64,000 nt of DNA from Marivirga tractuosa DSM 4126 (lineage in GTDB: Bacteria; Bacteroidota; Bacteroidia; Cytophagales; Cyclobacteriaceae): contig NC_014759.1 in NCBI RefSeq assembly GCF_000183425.1, positions 3,875,001 through 3,939,000 of the forward strand. The letters are read 5' to 3'. How positions within the stretch are numbered: the stretch's first letter is position 1; every line of letters starts with the position of its first letter. Below the pieces are notes generated by a model, which saw only the letters and a list, made by a program, of their open reading frames with translations, was not told where the DNA came from and made no database searches. The translations under genes were made by a program, and so were the position numbers. Below, one piece after another: positions 51,899-63,500 of this stretch.

Positions 51899-53383
51899 AT
51901 GAGGGAGATAGTAAAAAAAATATCGATTTTTGGAGTTTTATGGGCGTCTACTATACTGATAACCTATGCCCAGAAAGCGGACTCTTTGACAGAAACTATA
52001 ACCCCTGATTCGCTATCGAAAACCTTATCTACTGATTCTACTGTTATTATTAATGATTCAGTGGATGAAGAGCTGATTCAGTTTTCTCATCAATATGAAT
52101 ACGTTCCTGAATATTCAGAAGTAATCATTCAAGAACGATTAGCTCAAATTGAGAATGAAATTCCTTTGACTTTCAATCCAATTGTAAATTCATTTATTAG
52201 CTACTTTACAGTAACTGATCGCGAGTATACAAGAAAAGTAGCCAAATTGCAGACCAAATATTTCCCAATGATTGAGCGCTATTTGGAGAAATATAATTTA
52301 CCAGATGAATTAAAGTACTTAGCAATAGTTGAGTCAGGCTTAAATCCAAAGGCAAAATCCCCAGCTGGAGCCGTTGGCTTATGGCAGTTTATGCCTTTAA
52401 CTGGCAGATTAGATTATGGCTTATCTGAGAATTGGTATTTAGATGAGAAAATGGATATGGAAAAGTCCACAGATGCGGCTTGTCGTTATTTGTCTTTTCT
52501 TTATAAATATTTTTATAACGATTGGCCATTAGCCTTAGCTGCCTATAATACTGGGCCAGGGAATGTTCGCAAGGCAATTAGAAGAAGCGGCTATAAAAAA
52601 GATTTCTGGGAAATTTATCCCTATCTATACAGAGAAACCAGATCTTATGTACCGCAATTTATTGCTATTATGTACAGCATGAACTATTTAGAAGAGCATA
52701 ATTTCTTTATTGAAGAATATGAGTATATGCCTGATTATGAGGAAATTTCAATAAATGGATTCTTAAGTTTGCCCTTATTTGCGGAACATTCAGGTATTTG
52801 TTTAGAAACTTTAAATGATCTTAATCCAGAGCTTAAACATGGTGCTATTTCGGATAAGCATCTAAATTATAATTTACGAATCCCCTCGCATCACAAAGAT
52901 TTTGTAGCTGAAAATTTAGATGCGATCATGCAGTTTGCCGGACAGGGAAAAGAGCATTTCGAGAGATTAGCTAAAAATGAAGTAGGAAGTACCTATGGAA
53001 GGCAAAAACTTACTTATAAAGTTCAATCAGGTGATGTTTTAGGTAAAATTGCGCAAACTTATAATGTTAGGATAGCAGATTTGCAGCAATGGAATAGTCT
53101 AAGAGGAACCGTGATTCGAGTTGGTCAGCCCCTGAATATATGGATTGCCGATGATTTTTATGATAATGTAAATAAACAACTAACTGCCATTAGCCAGAAA
53201 GGAAGTTCTAAACAGGCTGTAGCGATAAAGTCAGGAGAATATCGTGTGCAAAATGGAGATACCTTATGGGATATTTCTAGAAGATTTGATGGATTAACCG
53301 TAGAGAAGTTGAAAAAATTAAATAATTTGGAGGGAAATGGGATAAAACCTGGTCAAGTACTCAAAGTTAAAGATAATTCGTAA
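51899..53383 (+). CDS. MltD-like lytic transglycosylase with two LysM domains
   Basis: A 494-aa exported murein enzyme. The signal peptide ends LITYAQ. A SLT domain lies at about 125-265, with the catalytic Glu in LAIVESGLNPKAKSPAG and the family strand AVGLWQFMPLTGR, plus AAYNTGPGNVRKAIRRSGY. Two C-terminal LysM domains follow: KVQSGDVLGKIAQTYNV (about 380-425) and RVQNGDTLWDISRRFDG (about 447-492). The domain order matches MltD. It cleaves glycan strands to 1,6-anhydro muropeptides. The stop is 10 bases before the DUF4837 lipoprotein gene. Confidence 0.93.
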   Translation: MREIVKKISIFGVLWASTILITYAQKADSLTETITPDSLSKTLSTDSTVIINDSVDEELIQFSHQYEYVPEYSEVIIQERLAQIENEIPLTFNPIVNSFISYFTVTDREYTRKVAKLQTKYFPMIERYLEKYNLPDELKYLAIVESGLNPKAKSPAGAVGLWQFMPLTGRLDYGLSENWYLDEKMDMEKSTDAACRYLSFLYKYFYNDWPLALAAYNTGPGNVRKAIRRSGYKKDFWEIYPYLYRETRSYVPQFIAIMYSMNYLEEHNFFIEEYEYMPDYEEISINGFLSLPLFAEHSGICLETLNDLNPELKHGAISDKHLNYNLRIPSHHKDFVAENLDAIMQFAGQGKEHFERLAKNEVGSTYGRQKLTYKVQSGDVLGKIAQTYNVRIADLQQWNSLRGTVIRVGQPLNIWIADDFYDNVNKQLTAISQKGSSKQAVAIKSGEYRVQNGDTLWDISRRFDGLTVEKLKKLNNLEGNGIKPGQVLKVKDNS

Positions 53384-53393
53384 AATTTAGATT

Positions 53394-54500
53394 ATGCTGA
53401 AAATCAACAAATTATATTTATTAACGCTTTTATTTATATCCTCTTTTTTTGTGATTTCATGTGATGATAAAGGTAAGGATGGGGACGAAAATCAAAATTC
53501 AAGCTCCACTTTACAAAAAGCCAGAGGGGAAACTGGAGAAGTAATAATGGTAATTCCTCCCAGTCTGTGGGATGGTGAATTGGGAAACTTATTAAGAGAG
53601 GTTTTTACCTCAAATGTCAAAGTGTTGCCACAAGATGAGAAGCTCTATGATTTAAAACCAGTTGATCCTAGTAAATTTAATAGTGTATTTAAGGCATCTC
53701 AGAATTTGATATTTGTTGCCACTCTTGATAATAAGAAACCTGAAGGGAAATACATGAAAAGGTATTTCACTGAAAATTCATTAAATCAAATTGAGCAGAA
53801 TCCTAAATTATTTTCTTTTAATCAACAAGATGTGTACGCACGTGGTCAGGAAGTACTTTATTTATTCGGAAGAAATGAAGAAGAGCTAATCAATAATATC
53901 AAGGAAAATAAATCTGGAATAAAGGAGTTTTTCAATGATAAAGAAGCTGAGCGTTTAGTTTCTTCATTTAAGAAAACCGCTCAAAAAGGGATTATGAATT
54001 ATATCGAAGATTCCCTAGATCTTGAACTAATTGTGCCTGTTGGTTTTGATGTTGCTCAAAAAAGCAATGATTTTATTTGGTTAAGAGAACTGGACAGCAA
54101 AGAAGAATACAATATTTGGCTTGTTAAAATGCCATATAATGATGAATCGGTTTTTAATCCGGATAAGATTAAGTCATTCAGAGATTCATTGGGTAGGAAG
54201 TATATTACTGATAAAGATATCCCAGATTTGCATTTAACCAGTCAGGATGAAATTGATTTTGAGATTGATACAATAAACCTTAATAATCAATATGCCTTAA
54301 GAATTAAAGGCTTATGGAAATATTCAGATAATTCCAGAGGTGGTGCATTTGTTAGTTACCTTTTTGCAAATGAAGATTCAGGTGATTTATATTATCTGGA
54401 GGGGTATTTAGATGCGCCTGGCGAATCTAAACGCGAACCGATGAGAAGATTGAAAGCCATCTTAAGTACTGCAAAAGTTCCAGATACTATTAAAGACTAA
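53394..54500 (+). CDS. DUF4837 lipoprotein
   Basis: A 368-aa lipoprotein with lipobox FFVISCDDKG (Cys near 23). The mature part fits DUF4837 from memory: ARGETGEVIMVIPPSLWDGE at about 43-62, DVYARGQEVLYLFG at about 145-158 and a C-terminal AFVSYLFANEDSGDLYYLEG. The family is Bacteroidota-restricted and of unknown function. A similar gene often sits beside a MltD-like transglycosylase, as here (10-base spacing), which suggests an envelope role. A weak terminator-like hairpin follows. Confidence 0.85.
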   Translation: MLKINKLYLLTLLFISSFFVISCDDKGKDGDENQNSSSTLQKARGETGEVIMVIPPSLWDGELGNLLREVFTSNVKVLPQDEKLYDLKPVDPSKFNSVFKASQNLIFVATLDNKKPEGKYMKRYFTENSLNQIEQNPKLFSFNQQDVYARGQEVLYLFGRNEEELINNIKENKSGIKEFFNDKEAERLVSSFKKTAQKGIMNYIEDSLDLELIVPVGFDVAQKSNDFIWLRELDSKEEYNIWLVKMPYNDESVFNPDKIKSFRDSLGRKYITDKDIPDLHLTSQDEIDFEIDTINLNNQYALRIKGLWKYSDNSRGGAFVSYLFANEDSGDLYYLEGYLDAPGESKREPMRRLKAILSTAKVPDTIKD

Positions 54501-54523
54501 TCTGTTAAAAATCATGATTAACG

Positions 54524-54546
54524 CTGCAGTATATTGCAGTCTTTTC
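54524..54546 (+). terminator. Weak terminator-like hairpin after the DUF4837 gene
   Basis: CTGCA (54524-54528) pairs with TGCAG (54535-54539) with a 6-base loop, then TCTTTTCT. The stem is only 5 bp, so termination would be partial. Confidence 0.3.
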
Positions 54547-54633
54547 TAAAATTACTTTAATATTTATTTTTTCAATAAGGGATTCTATAATATTTCCTAA
54601 ATTGAATGAATTATAACAATTATAGACATTATT

Positions 54634-56913
54634 ATGCCGAAGAAAGTTCGTAGACAAGATGCATTAAATTATCATATGCAAGGCACACCAGGGAAAATAG
54701 AGGTGGTACCTACTAAAATGTTAAGCTCTCAGTCAGATTTGGCATTGGCCTACTCGCCAGGAGTGGCAGAACCCTGTAAGGAGATCGAAAAAGACAAGGA
54801 GAATGCTTATAAATATACTGCTAAAGGGAATTTAGTGGGAGTAATTTCCAATGGTACTGCGGTTTTAGGATTGGGTGATATTGGACCTGATGCTTCTAAA
54901 CCCGTAATGGAAGGAAAAGGTGTTTTGTTCAAGAAATTTGCAGGAATTGATGTGTTTGATATCGAAATTCAAGAAAAAGACCCTAAAAAACTGATTCAAA
55001 TAATTAAATCATTAGAACCTACTTTCGGGGGTATCAATTTGGAAGATATTAAAGCTCCTGAATGTTTTGAGGTAGAAACTGCATTAAAGGAGCAAATGAA
55101 TATTCCTGTAATGCATGATGATCAGCATGGTACTGCTATTATTTCTAGTGCAGCCTTATTGAATGCCTTGGAATTAGTAGATAAAAAGATTGAGAATGTT
55201 AAAATTGTGGTATTAGGAGCCGGTGCGGCAGCCATTTCCTGTACTAAACTTTATCACTCATTAGGAGCCAAGCTTGAGAACATCTATATGTTTGATAGGA
55301 AGGGGCTGCTAACCAAAGATAGAGATGATTTAAGTGAAACAGGGAAAATGTTTGCCTCTGCTAATACCGAAATCAAAGATGTCTTGGATGCCATGAAAGA
55401 TGCTGATGTTTTCTTGGGTCTTTCGGCTGGTAATGTGATTAATAAGAAGCATATCAAAGCAATGGCTGATAATCCTATAGTTTTTGCATTGGCGAATCCT
55501 GATCCTGAGATTCCTTATGCTGAGGCTATGGCAGCTCGTAAAGATATTATCATGGCTACTGGGAGATCCGACCATCCTAATCAAGTAAATAATGTGATAG
55601 GCTTCCCTTATATTTTTAGAGGAGCATTGGATGTAAGAGCTACTGCTATTAATGAAGAGATGAAGTTGGCAGCAGCTTACGCAATTGCTGAATTGGCAAA
55701 GCAACCAGTGCCAGAATTGATTAATAAAGCCTATGATGATCAGAAAATCGTATTTGGGAGAGAATATTTGATTCCTAAACCGCTTGATCCGCGCTTGATC
55801 ACTACTATTTCACCAGCTGTTGCCAATGCGGCAATGAAATCGGGCGTGGCAAAAACTAATATTAGAGATTGGGCTCAGTATGATGTAGATCTCCAAAAAA
55901 GAATTGGAGTTGATCAGAAATTAATGAACAGAATACTGACCAAGGCCAAGAAAGACCCTAAGCGAGTGGTATTCTCAGAAGCGGATAATGCGAATATTCT
56001 GAAAGCTGTTCAAATGGTGATAGATGAAGGTATTGCGGTCCCGATTTTGCTAGGTAATCGAGAAAAAATAGAATCACTTATAGAAACGCATCAATTGGAT
56101 TTAGGCGGTGTAACGATAATTGATAATTTCTTGAATGATGAAAAACGTCAAGAATACGGTAAAGTCCTGTATGAGAAGAGAAAGCGAAAGGGAGTTACGC
56201 AATATGAAGCAGTAAAATTAATGCGTGACAGAAATTACTTTGGCAGCATGATGGTAGAATTAGGTGAAGCAGATGCGATGATTTCTGGGCTTACCAAAGA
56301 TTATCCTAAAACTATTCGACCTGCTCTTGAAATCATCGGTGCTGAAGAAGGAAAGAGAGTAGCGGGTATGTATATTTTATTAACCAAAAAAGGTACTTTC
56401 TTTTTCTCGGACACCACGGTAAATACAAATCCAACAGTAGATGAGCTTGTAGAAATTATTGGCTTGACCGCTAGAGGAGCTAAAGTTTTTGGTTTTGAAC
56501 CACGTATGGCGGTGTTGTCATATTCTAATTTCGGAAGTAGTAAAGGAGAAATACCGGAGAAAACAGCTAAAGCAAGGGAGATTGCCAAAAAGAGATGGCC
56601 CGATCTAATCATTGATGGTGACATTCAAGCTAATATTGCCGTTAATGAAGAATTATTGAAGGAAACATATCCTTTCAGTGAATTAGCAGATAAAGGAGCA
56701 AATACTTTTATTTTCCCAAGTTTGGCATCGGGTAATATTGCTTATAAATTATTAATGGAATTGGGAAATGCGGAAGCAATAGGACCAATTTTATTGGGTA
56801 TGAATAAACCTGTTCACATCTTGCAATTAGGGAGTTCCATCAGAGAAATAGTAAATATGGTAGCCATTTCAGTGGTGGATTCTCAAGACCATCAGAACCG
56901 ATCAAATTTATGA
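54634..56913 (+). CDS. maeB: NADP-dependent malic enzyme, MaeB type, with phosphotransacetylase domain
   Basis: A 759-aa enzyme that decarboxylates malate to pyruvate with NADP+ reduction, supplying NADPH and pyruvate. The N-terminal malic domain has [16 protein letters not shown] (about 30-45) and [20 protein letters not shown] (about 160-179). The NAD(P)-binding site is [20 protein letters not shown]. Residues about 430-755 are a phosphotransacetylase-like domain ([28 protein letters not shown]). In MaeB this second domain is regulatory, binding acetyl-CoA, and not catalytic. Length is normal for the fusion. It overlaps ruvA by 4 bases (ATGA). Confidence 0.96.
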   Translation: MPKKVRRQDALNYHMQGTPGKIEVVPTKMLSSQSDLALAYSPGVAEPCKEIEKDKENAYKYTAKGNLVGVISNGTAVLGLGDIGPDASKPVMEGKGVLFKKFAGIDVFDIEIQEKDPKKLIQIIKSLEPTFGGINLEDIKAPECFEVETALKEQMNIPVMHDDQHGTAIISSAALLNALELVDKKIENVKIVVLGAGAAAISCTKLYHSLGAKLENIYMFDRKGLLTKDRDDLSETGKMFASANTEIKDVLDAMKDADVFLGLSAGNVINKKHIKAMADNPIVFALANPDPEIPYAEAMAARKDIIMATGRSDHPNQVNNVIGFPYIFRGALDVRATAINEEMKLAAAYAIAELAKQPVPELINKAYDDQKIVFGREYLIPKPLDPRLITTISPAVANAAMKSGVAKTNIRDWAQYDVDLQKRIGVDQKLMNRILTKAKKDPKRVVFSEADNANILKAVQMVIDEGIAVPILLGNREKIESLIETHQLDLGGVTIIDNFLNDEKRQEYGKVLYEKRKRKGVTQYEAVKLMRDRNYFGSMMVELGEADAMISGLTKDYPKTIRPALEIIGAEEGKRVAGMYILLTKKGTFFFSDTTVNTNPTVDELVEIIGLTARGAKVFGFEPRMAVLSYSNFGSSKGEIPEKTAKAREIAKKRWPDLIIDGDIQANIAVNEELLKETYPFSELADKGANTFIFPSLASGNIAYKLLMELGNAEAIGPILLGMNKPVHILQLGSSIREIVNMVAISVVDSQDHQNRSNL

Positions 56914-57503
56914 TTTCATATTTAAAAGGAAGTATTATAGAATTAGAACCTACTCACCTAATTATTGAGGTTGGGGGAGTAGGTTACCATGTTATCATAC
57001 CAATGTCTACTTATGATGCCTTCAAGAGCCAGAAGGAGGTAAAAGTGTTGACTCATTTTCATGTTAAAGAAGATTCCCAAACTTTATATGGTTTCTACCT
57101 CCCTGAAGAAAGAACCGTATTTTTGGATTTGATAGGCATTTCAGGTATAGGCCCCTCAACAGCAATTGGAATGCTTTCTGCCATGAATCCTAATGAAATT
57201 AAATCTTCAATCGTTGCGGAGAATGTTAAACAAATCCAATCTATTAAAGGAATAGGAGGGAAAACGGCTCAAAGAGTTATTTTGGAATTGAAAGATCGTT
57301 ATAAAAAAGAAGGTTTAATTACAGAATCTACCCAATCTTCTGGAGTTTCAAACAATAGCTTGAGAAACGAAGCGTTATCTGCTTTAATAAATTTAGGGTT
57401 TGCCAAAAATTCTGCTGAAAAGGTTATTGATAAGATATTGCAAGCTAACAAGGAAAATATTACTTTAGAGCAATTAATCAAGCAAGCCTTAAAATCAGCC
57501 TAA
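56910..57503 (+). CDS. ruvA: Holliday junction ATP-dependent DNA helicase subunit RuvA
   Basis: A 197-aa protein that binds four-way junctions and loads the RuvB motor. The N-terminal OB fold begins [18 protein letters not shown]. Two helix-hairpin-helix motifs follow: LIGISGIGPSTAIGML (about 72-87) and IQSIKGIGGKTAQRVILELK (about 110-129). A linker leads to the C-terminal RuvB-binding domain (about 150-195). The ATG overlaps the maeB stop, and sprA starts 14 bases after the ruvA stop. The ruvA-sprA order recurs in Bacteroidota as I recall it. Confidence 0.97.
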   Translation: MISYLKGSIIELEPTHLIIEVGGVGYHVIIPMSTYDAFKSQKEVKVLTHFHVKEDSQTLYGFYLPEERTVFLDLIGISGIGPSTAIGMLSAMNPNEIKSSIVAENVKQIQSIKGIGGKTAQRVILELKDRYKKEGLITESTQSSGVSNNSLRNEALSALINLGFAKNSAEKVIDKILQANKENITLEQLIKQALKSA

Positions 57504-57516
57504 ACTAAATTGTATT

Positions 57517-60500
57517 TTGCTAAGTAGAAGCACTCAACTTCTTTTAAGGGTATTCACAATTTTTACTTTCATTTTTGGAGGTAGTAACAACCTATACGCC
57601 AATTTTAACGGCAATGCTTTCAATTTGTTCCAAGAAGTTCAGCAGTCTGCGCAACAATCTCAAGATACCGTAAAAACTGATTCTACAAAAACGGATAGTG
57701 TAAGAAATTATCAACCTACCAGGAGGCCTACCTACCAAGCTCAGGATCGATATGGTGACCCTTTTTCAAACCAAACCAGTAACAGCCCATTATTGCTGGA
57801 AGATCCAGCGGCCTTAAACATGGACGTGAAAATTGATACCGGATTTAATTATTCTATTTATGAAACTATTGGGGATATAAAATTCAGGCCTACTTCTTCA
57901 ATGTCATATGAGGAATTTTCGGATTACCAAGATGATAGAATATTAAAAGAGTATTGGAAAGAACGCTCCTTGGGTTTAGATGGTGAAAGTGCTGTAAGTG
58001 GGCGTTCACTTATTCCACCTCTTTATGTTAGTCCTGTTTTTGATCGACTTTTTGGTGGTAGCTTTGTAGAATTGGTACCAAACGGATTCATCACTCTTGA
58101 TTTTGGAGGACGGATTACTAAAAATGAAAATCCAAATCTTCCAGTACAGGCTCAAAAATATTCCAGTTTTGAATTTGATCAGCAAATCAATATGAATGCT
58201 GTAGGGAAAGTGGGTGAGAAATTGGCGATTACTGCGAATTTCGCTAATAATAACTCTTTTAATTTCCAGAATGATTTAAAGGTAGAGTATACTGGATATG
58301 AGGAAGAAATATTGAAGAAAATTGAAATAGGTAATGTCAGTATGCCTGTCAATAATTCTTTATTGTCGGGTGCGCAAAATTTATTTGGTGTTAAAACACA
58401 AATGCAGTTTGGACATTTATTTGTAACCAGTGTTGCTTCAACTCAAAGAGGAAAAGCAGAAAGTATAAAAGTTGAAGGCGGAGCTCAAAGGAAAGAATTT
58501 CAAGTCAGAGCCTCAGATTACGATGAAAACCGACATTTCTTTTTAGGACATTTCTTCAGAAACAATTATGAAAGATGGCTAAGTGGTTTGCCAAGGATCA
58601 ATTCTAGTTTAGATATCAGAAGAGTTGAAGTCTACGTGCTTAATAGAAATGAGAATACACAGAACATCAGATCAGTAGCGGCCTTTATGGATTTGGGTGA
58701 AGCTAATCCAAATAATATAAATGAAGATCAATTCTTAAAACCTGGGTCTCCATCAAATAGCCCAACTGATAATGATGCCAATAATCTTTGGAACAGTATT
58801 AATAGCTACAATAAAGATTATGATAGTTTTTTAAATACTCTGGAAACATCAAATCCTAATTTATCTCGAACTGTGGATTACGAGATTATTAACGTAGCTA
58901 GAAAATTAGATGCTACTGAATATAGTTTCAATAAGGAATTAGGTTACATATCCCTTAGAAGACAATTGCAAAATGATGAAATGCTTGCAGTGTCCTATGA
59001 ATACACCTATAACGGTAGACGGTTTCAAGTAGGTGAAATGGCTGAGAATTACGGTAGTAGGTCCAATGATGAGGTAGTTTTATTGAAACTATTGAGGCCT
59101 TCAAAAATTAATGTTGAAGTTCCTACCTGGGATTTAATGATGAAGAACATTTATAACCTTCAAGGTAGTCAAATAACGCAAGAGGGCTTTCAATTAAGAA
59201 TTATTTATCGAGATGACAGAACTGGTCAGGATAACCCAAGTTTGCACGAAAGTTCATTAAGGGATATACCGCTATTAAGGGTGTTTAATTTAGATAGTCT
59301 TAATCAAAATAATGATCCGCAACCAGATGGTAATTTCGATTATATTAATGGTTTAACAATTAATCAGAATGAGGGGAAAATTATTTTCCCTGTTTTAGAG
59401 CCTTTCGGGAGTAGCTTAAGCCAGCAGTTTCGAGATGATGAGCAAACTTTTAGAGGCAAGTATGTTTTTAATACACTCTACGAATCCACCAAAAATGATG
59501 CGCAACAGTTAACTTCTAAAGATAAATTTTTTATAAAAGGTCAATACGAAAGTAGTGGCTCTGCTACGGAAATTGCCCTACCTGGATTAAATGTAGCCGA
59601 AAACTCTGTTCGGGTCAGTGCTGGGGGCACTCCTTTGCAAGAAGGAATTGATTATCGAGTGGATTATAATCTAGGTAAGGTGATCATTTTGAATGAAGGG
59701 ATTCTTAGTTCAGGACGTGATATAGACATTGATTTCGAAACCGAAGATATGTTCAATTTCCAATCCAAAACATTAATAGGAACTCGATTTGATTACGTAG
59801 TAAGTGATAAAATTAATATTGGAGCCACTGTGCTTCGCCATACGCAACGACCGCTGGGTGTCTCTCGCTACACGATTGGTTCGGAACCTTCAAGTAATAC
59901 GAAGTGGGGCTTGGATTTGAACTACAGTGATGAGGTGCCTTTTTTAACCAAGATGGTTGATTTCCTTCCTTTTTTAGATACAAAGGCGCCATCAACCCTC
60001 ACCTTTAGAGGAGAATTTGCTCAACTGATTCCTTCTACTAGTAGTCAGGTAGATGGTCAGGGAACAGCTTATTTAGATGATTTTGAGCAATCTGTGACAG
60101 TAAATAATTTAGGAAGTGATTTTGTAAGTTGGAAGATGGCGGCCACTCCAGAGACGGAGGATAATAGATTTAAAGACCAAGGAAAGTGGGGTGCTAATAA
60201 AAAGAGAGCAAAGTTAGCTTGGTATAATATCGATAATACGACAATTTATAATACGAATGGTGCCAATGCAGCAGTCATTTCTGAAGAAGCACGGGAGAAT
60301 CATTATTCGAGAGGTATTGTAATGCAGGAAATATATAAGAATAGAGACCGGAATGTTGGTAGTAATATCTTGCAAACATTTGATATTTCTTATTTTCCAT
60401 CCGAGCGAGGTATGTATAACTTCAATAGCGACCTTACAAATGATGGATTACTTAAGAACCCCAAGCAGAATTGGGCCGGAATAACAAGACCTATCACCTC

Positions 60501-63500
60501 TGAGGTAGATTTTGACAAGAATAATATAGAGTATATTGAATTTTGGTTGATGGATCCATTTATTGATACTCCAAGGGGAGTGATAGATGATGGGACTGAG
60601 GATGCAACAAATAACACTACAGGTGGAAAATTATATTTTAATTTAGGCAGTGTTTCGGAAGATGTGCTACCTGATAATAAGCTTGCTTTTGAAAATGGAT
60701 TGCCAGAAGAGTACAATAATGAAGCAGGAGTAGATATTACAGAAGAGGGAAGAGTACCTGCTGATCCACCTATAACTAATGTTTTTTCTAATAATGAAAA
60801 TGCCAGACCTAATCAGGATGTTGGGCTAGATGGAGTTAGAAATGACCAGGAATCAGAATTTTATAGTGATTTTGTGAATGAGATCAATGCTAATCCTGCT
60901 ATTTCTGAAGAAGCAAAGGATCGTATTTTAGCAGATGTTGCCGCAGATAATTTCAGATATTTCTTGGGAGATGATTTTGATGACAGGGAAGCACCTGTTA
61001 TAGAGCGATATAAGAACTTTAGTAAAACAGAAGGAAACACTCCCGGGAGTAGTGGTGAAGAAACCTATAATCCTTCCGGCAGTCGTTTTCCTGATTCAGA
61101 AGATTTGAATAACGATAAAACGGTATCCACTTTGGAAGAATATTATGAATATGAAGTTGCACTTAATGAAAATGACCTCAATGTTGCTACAAATCCATTG
61201 ATAGTAGATGAAGTGACGGCTTCTGATGAAAATGAGAATGTGAAATGGTATTTGTTTAGAATTCCAGTGCGAAATCCTTCCCGAACACAAGGAGATATTC
61301 AGGGTTTTAAATCAATCCGATACATAAGAACGGTTTTATCAGAGTTTGAACAGCCAGTTGTTTTAAGAATGGCTGACTTTAGATTGGTGGGGTCTCAATG
61401 GCGAAAATATAATGGTTCATTAGAGCGGGCAGGAATTATAGAAACACCAGAAACTAAACCTTCAAATCTAGTAATATCATCTGTTAGTATTGAGGCAAAT
61501 TCTGAAAATGGGCCAGGCAAAGTTCCCTATGTTTTACCGCCAGGAATTACAAGGGACCAAGATATTGCTGCCGTAGCGAATCAAGTAAGACAAGATGAAA
61601 AGTCCATTCAATTGTGCGTGGATGATCTGGAAGATGGTAAAGCTGTAGCAGCCTTTAAGAATGTGAATTTTGATTTAGTTAACTATGGCAGGCTTAAATT
61701 ATTTCTTCACGCCCAAAGCCCAAATGTGAACAATGACGAAGTTACCGCTTTTGTTAGGTTAGGTACAGATTTTGACGATAACTACTATGAAATTGAACTT
61801 CCACTAACAATAACTCCTTACCAAACTACAGATGCAAGAGAAATCTGGCCATTAGAGAATGAAATCGACATGGATTTAGATCGCTTGTATGAGCTGAAGG
61901 CCAGAAGAAATAGAAAACTGGGAAATCAGAATGTTTTGTTACCCTATATAGAAGAATCAGGGAAATATACTATAACAGTAAGAGGTAGACCAGATATGAG
62001 TTCTGTTCAAACCATGATGATTGGGATAAGGAACCCTGAAGGAGGAAGTACTATGCCTCAAGATCTATGTATATGGGCAAATGAGTTGAGGGTAACAGAT
62101 TTTGATCAAACGAATGGTTGGGCGGCAAATGCAACTTTAAATGCTCAATTAGCAGATTTTGCTAACATAACTTTAGGCACCAGTTACACTACTGTGGGCT
62201 TCGGTGGGATTGAACAAAATATTGCCCAAAGAACAAGAGAAACCAGCGAAGCCTATGATGTTTCGGCAAATATTAGCTTAGGTAAATTCTTTAAGGAGGA
62301 AACCGGCATAAAAATACCGATGTATTTAGGCTATCAGACTTTTACTGCCACCCCATTTTTTGACCCTAGAGATCCTGATATTCCACTAACAGCTGCTTTA
62401 GAAAGTTTTGAAACTGCGGAAGAAGCTGAAAGCTATCGACAATTAGTGATAGATCAAGAAGTAAGAAGAAGTATAAACTTCACAAATGTCCGAAAAGAAA
62501 GAAAAGAAACGGACAAGCTAGTGTGGCCAATTGCCATTTCTAATTTCGATTTTACATATGCTTATAGTGACATCTTTCGAAGCAATTTGCAAACAGCAGA
62601 ATTTGCTACAAAAAATTATAAAGGGGCTGTTGGATATAACTACGGGTTTCCAAACACAAATATCGCACCTTTAAAGGATGTCGATTTTTTAAGCTCACCT
62701 TATTTAAAATTAATTCAGGATATTAACATAAATCCTTTGCCAACCAGTTTTAGTTTGAGGGCTGATTTGGACAGAAGTTATGTGAAAACGCAGTTGAGAA
62801 ACGACAGGTTAACGATTGATGGGATTGAGCCGCAATTTCAAAAATCATTTACCCTCAATAGAAATTACAATCTTGACTGGAACTTAACTGAAAATATCAA
62901 TATAAACTATACAGCAAGAGCTTTCTCAATCATAGATGAACCAGCTGGAGAAATTAATAGTGAGGTAAAAAGAGATTCTATTATGACCAATCTTCAAAAC
63001 CTTGGAAGGATGAAGAATTTTGATCAAAGTGTAGTAACAGGATATCAATTACCTTTAGGCAAATTCCCATTAACGGATTGGATTTCTGCGGAAGCTCGTT
63101 ATAAGGTTGATTTCAATTGGACGTCTGGCTCTTTAAATCAAATAGATACTTTAGGGCACCTTATTCAAAACAGCAATGAATGGGGACTGAATTCCCGATT
63201 AGATATGAATAAACTTTATAATAAAGTAAAGATTCTCAATAAAATAAATAATCCCCCAAGGTTAAGAGCAAACCAAAAAGATACGACATGGAGTCAACCT
63301 GGAGCACCGATAGTTAAAGGGTTTTTAAAATTATTAATGTCCTTAAAAAATGTAACAGGAAGTTATTCTGAACGAGGTGGTACTATGTTGCCAGGCTTTA
63401 GAAACAGAGCTTATTTATTTGGATTAGACTCATCACTAACAGCCCCTGGTTTACCATTTGTATTTGGTAGTCAAGATCCATCTATTCGATATACTGCTGC

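Noticed and set aside
59813..59995. Minus-strand frames inside sprA (also 60390-60716 and 61096-61290)
   Set aside because: They are shadows of the continuous sprA frame, which has strong SprA family text across all three regions.
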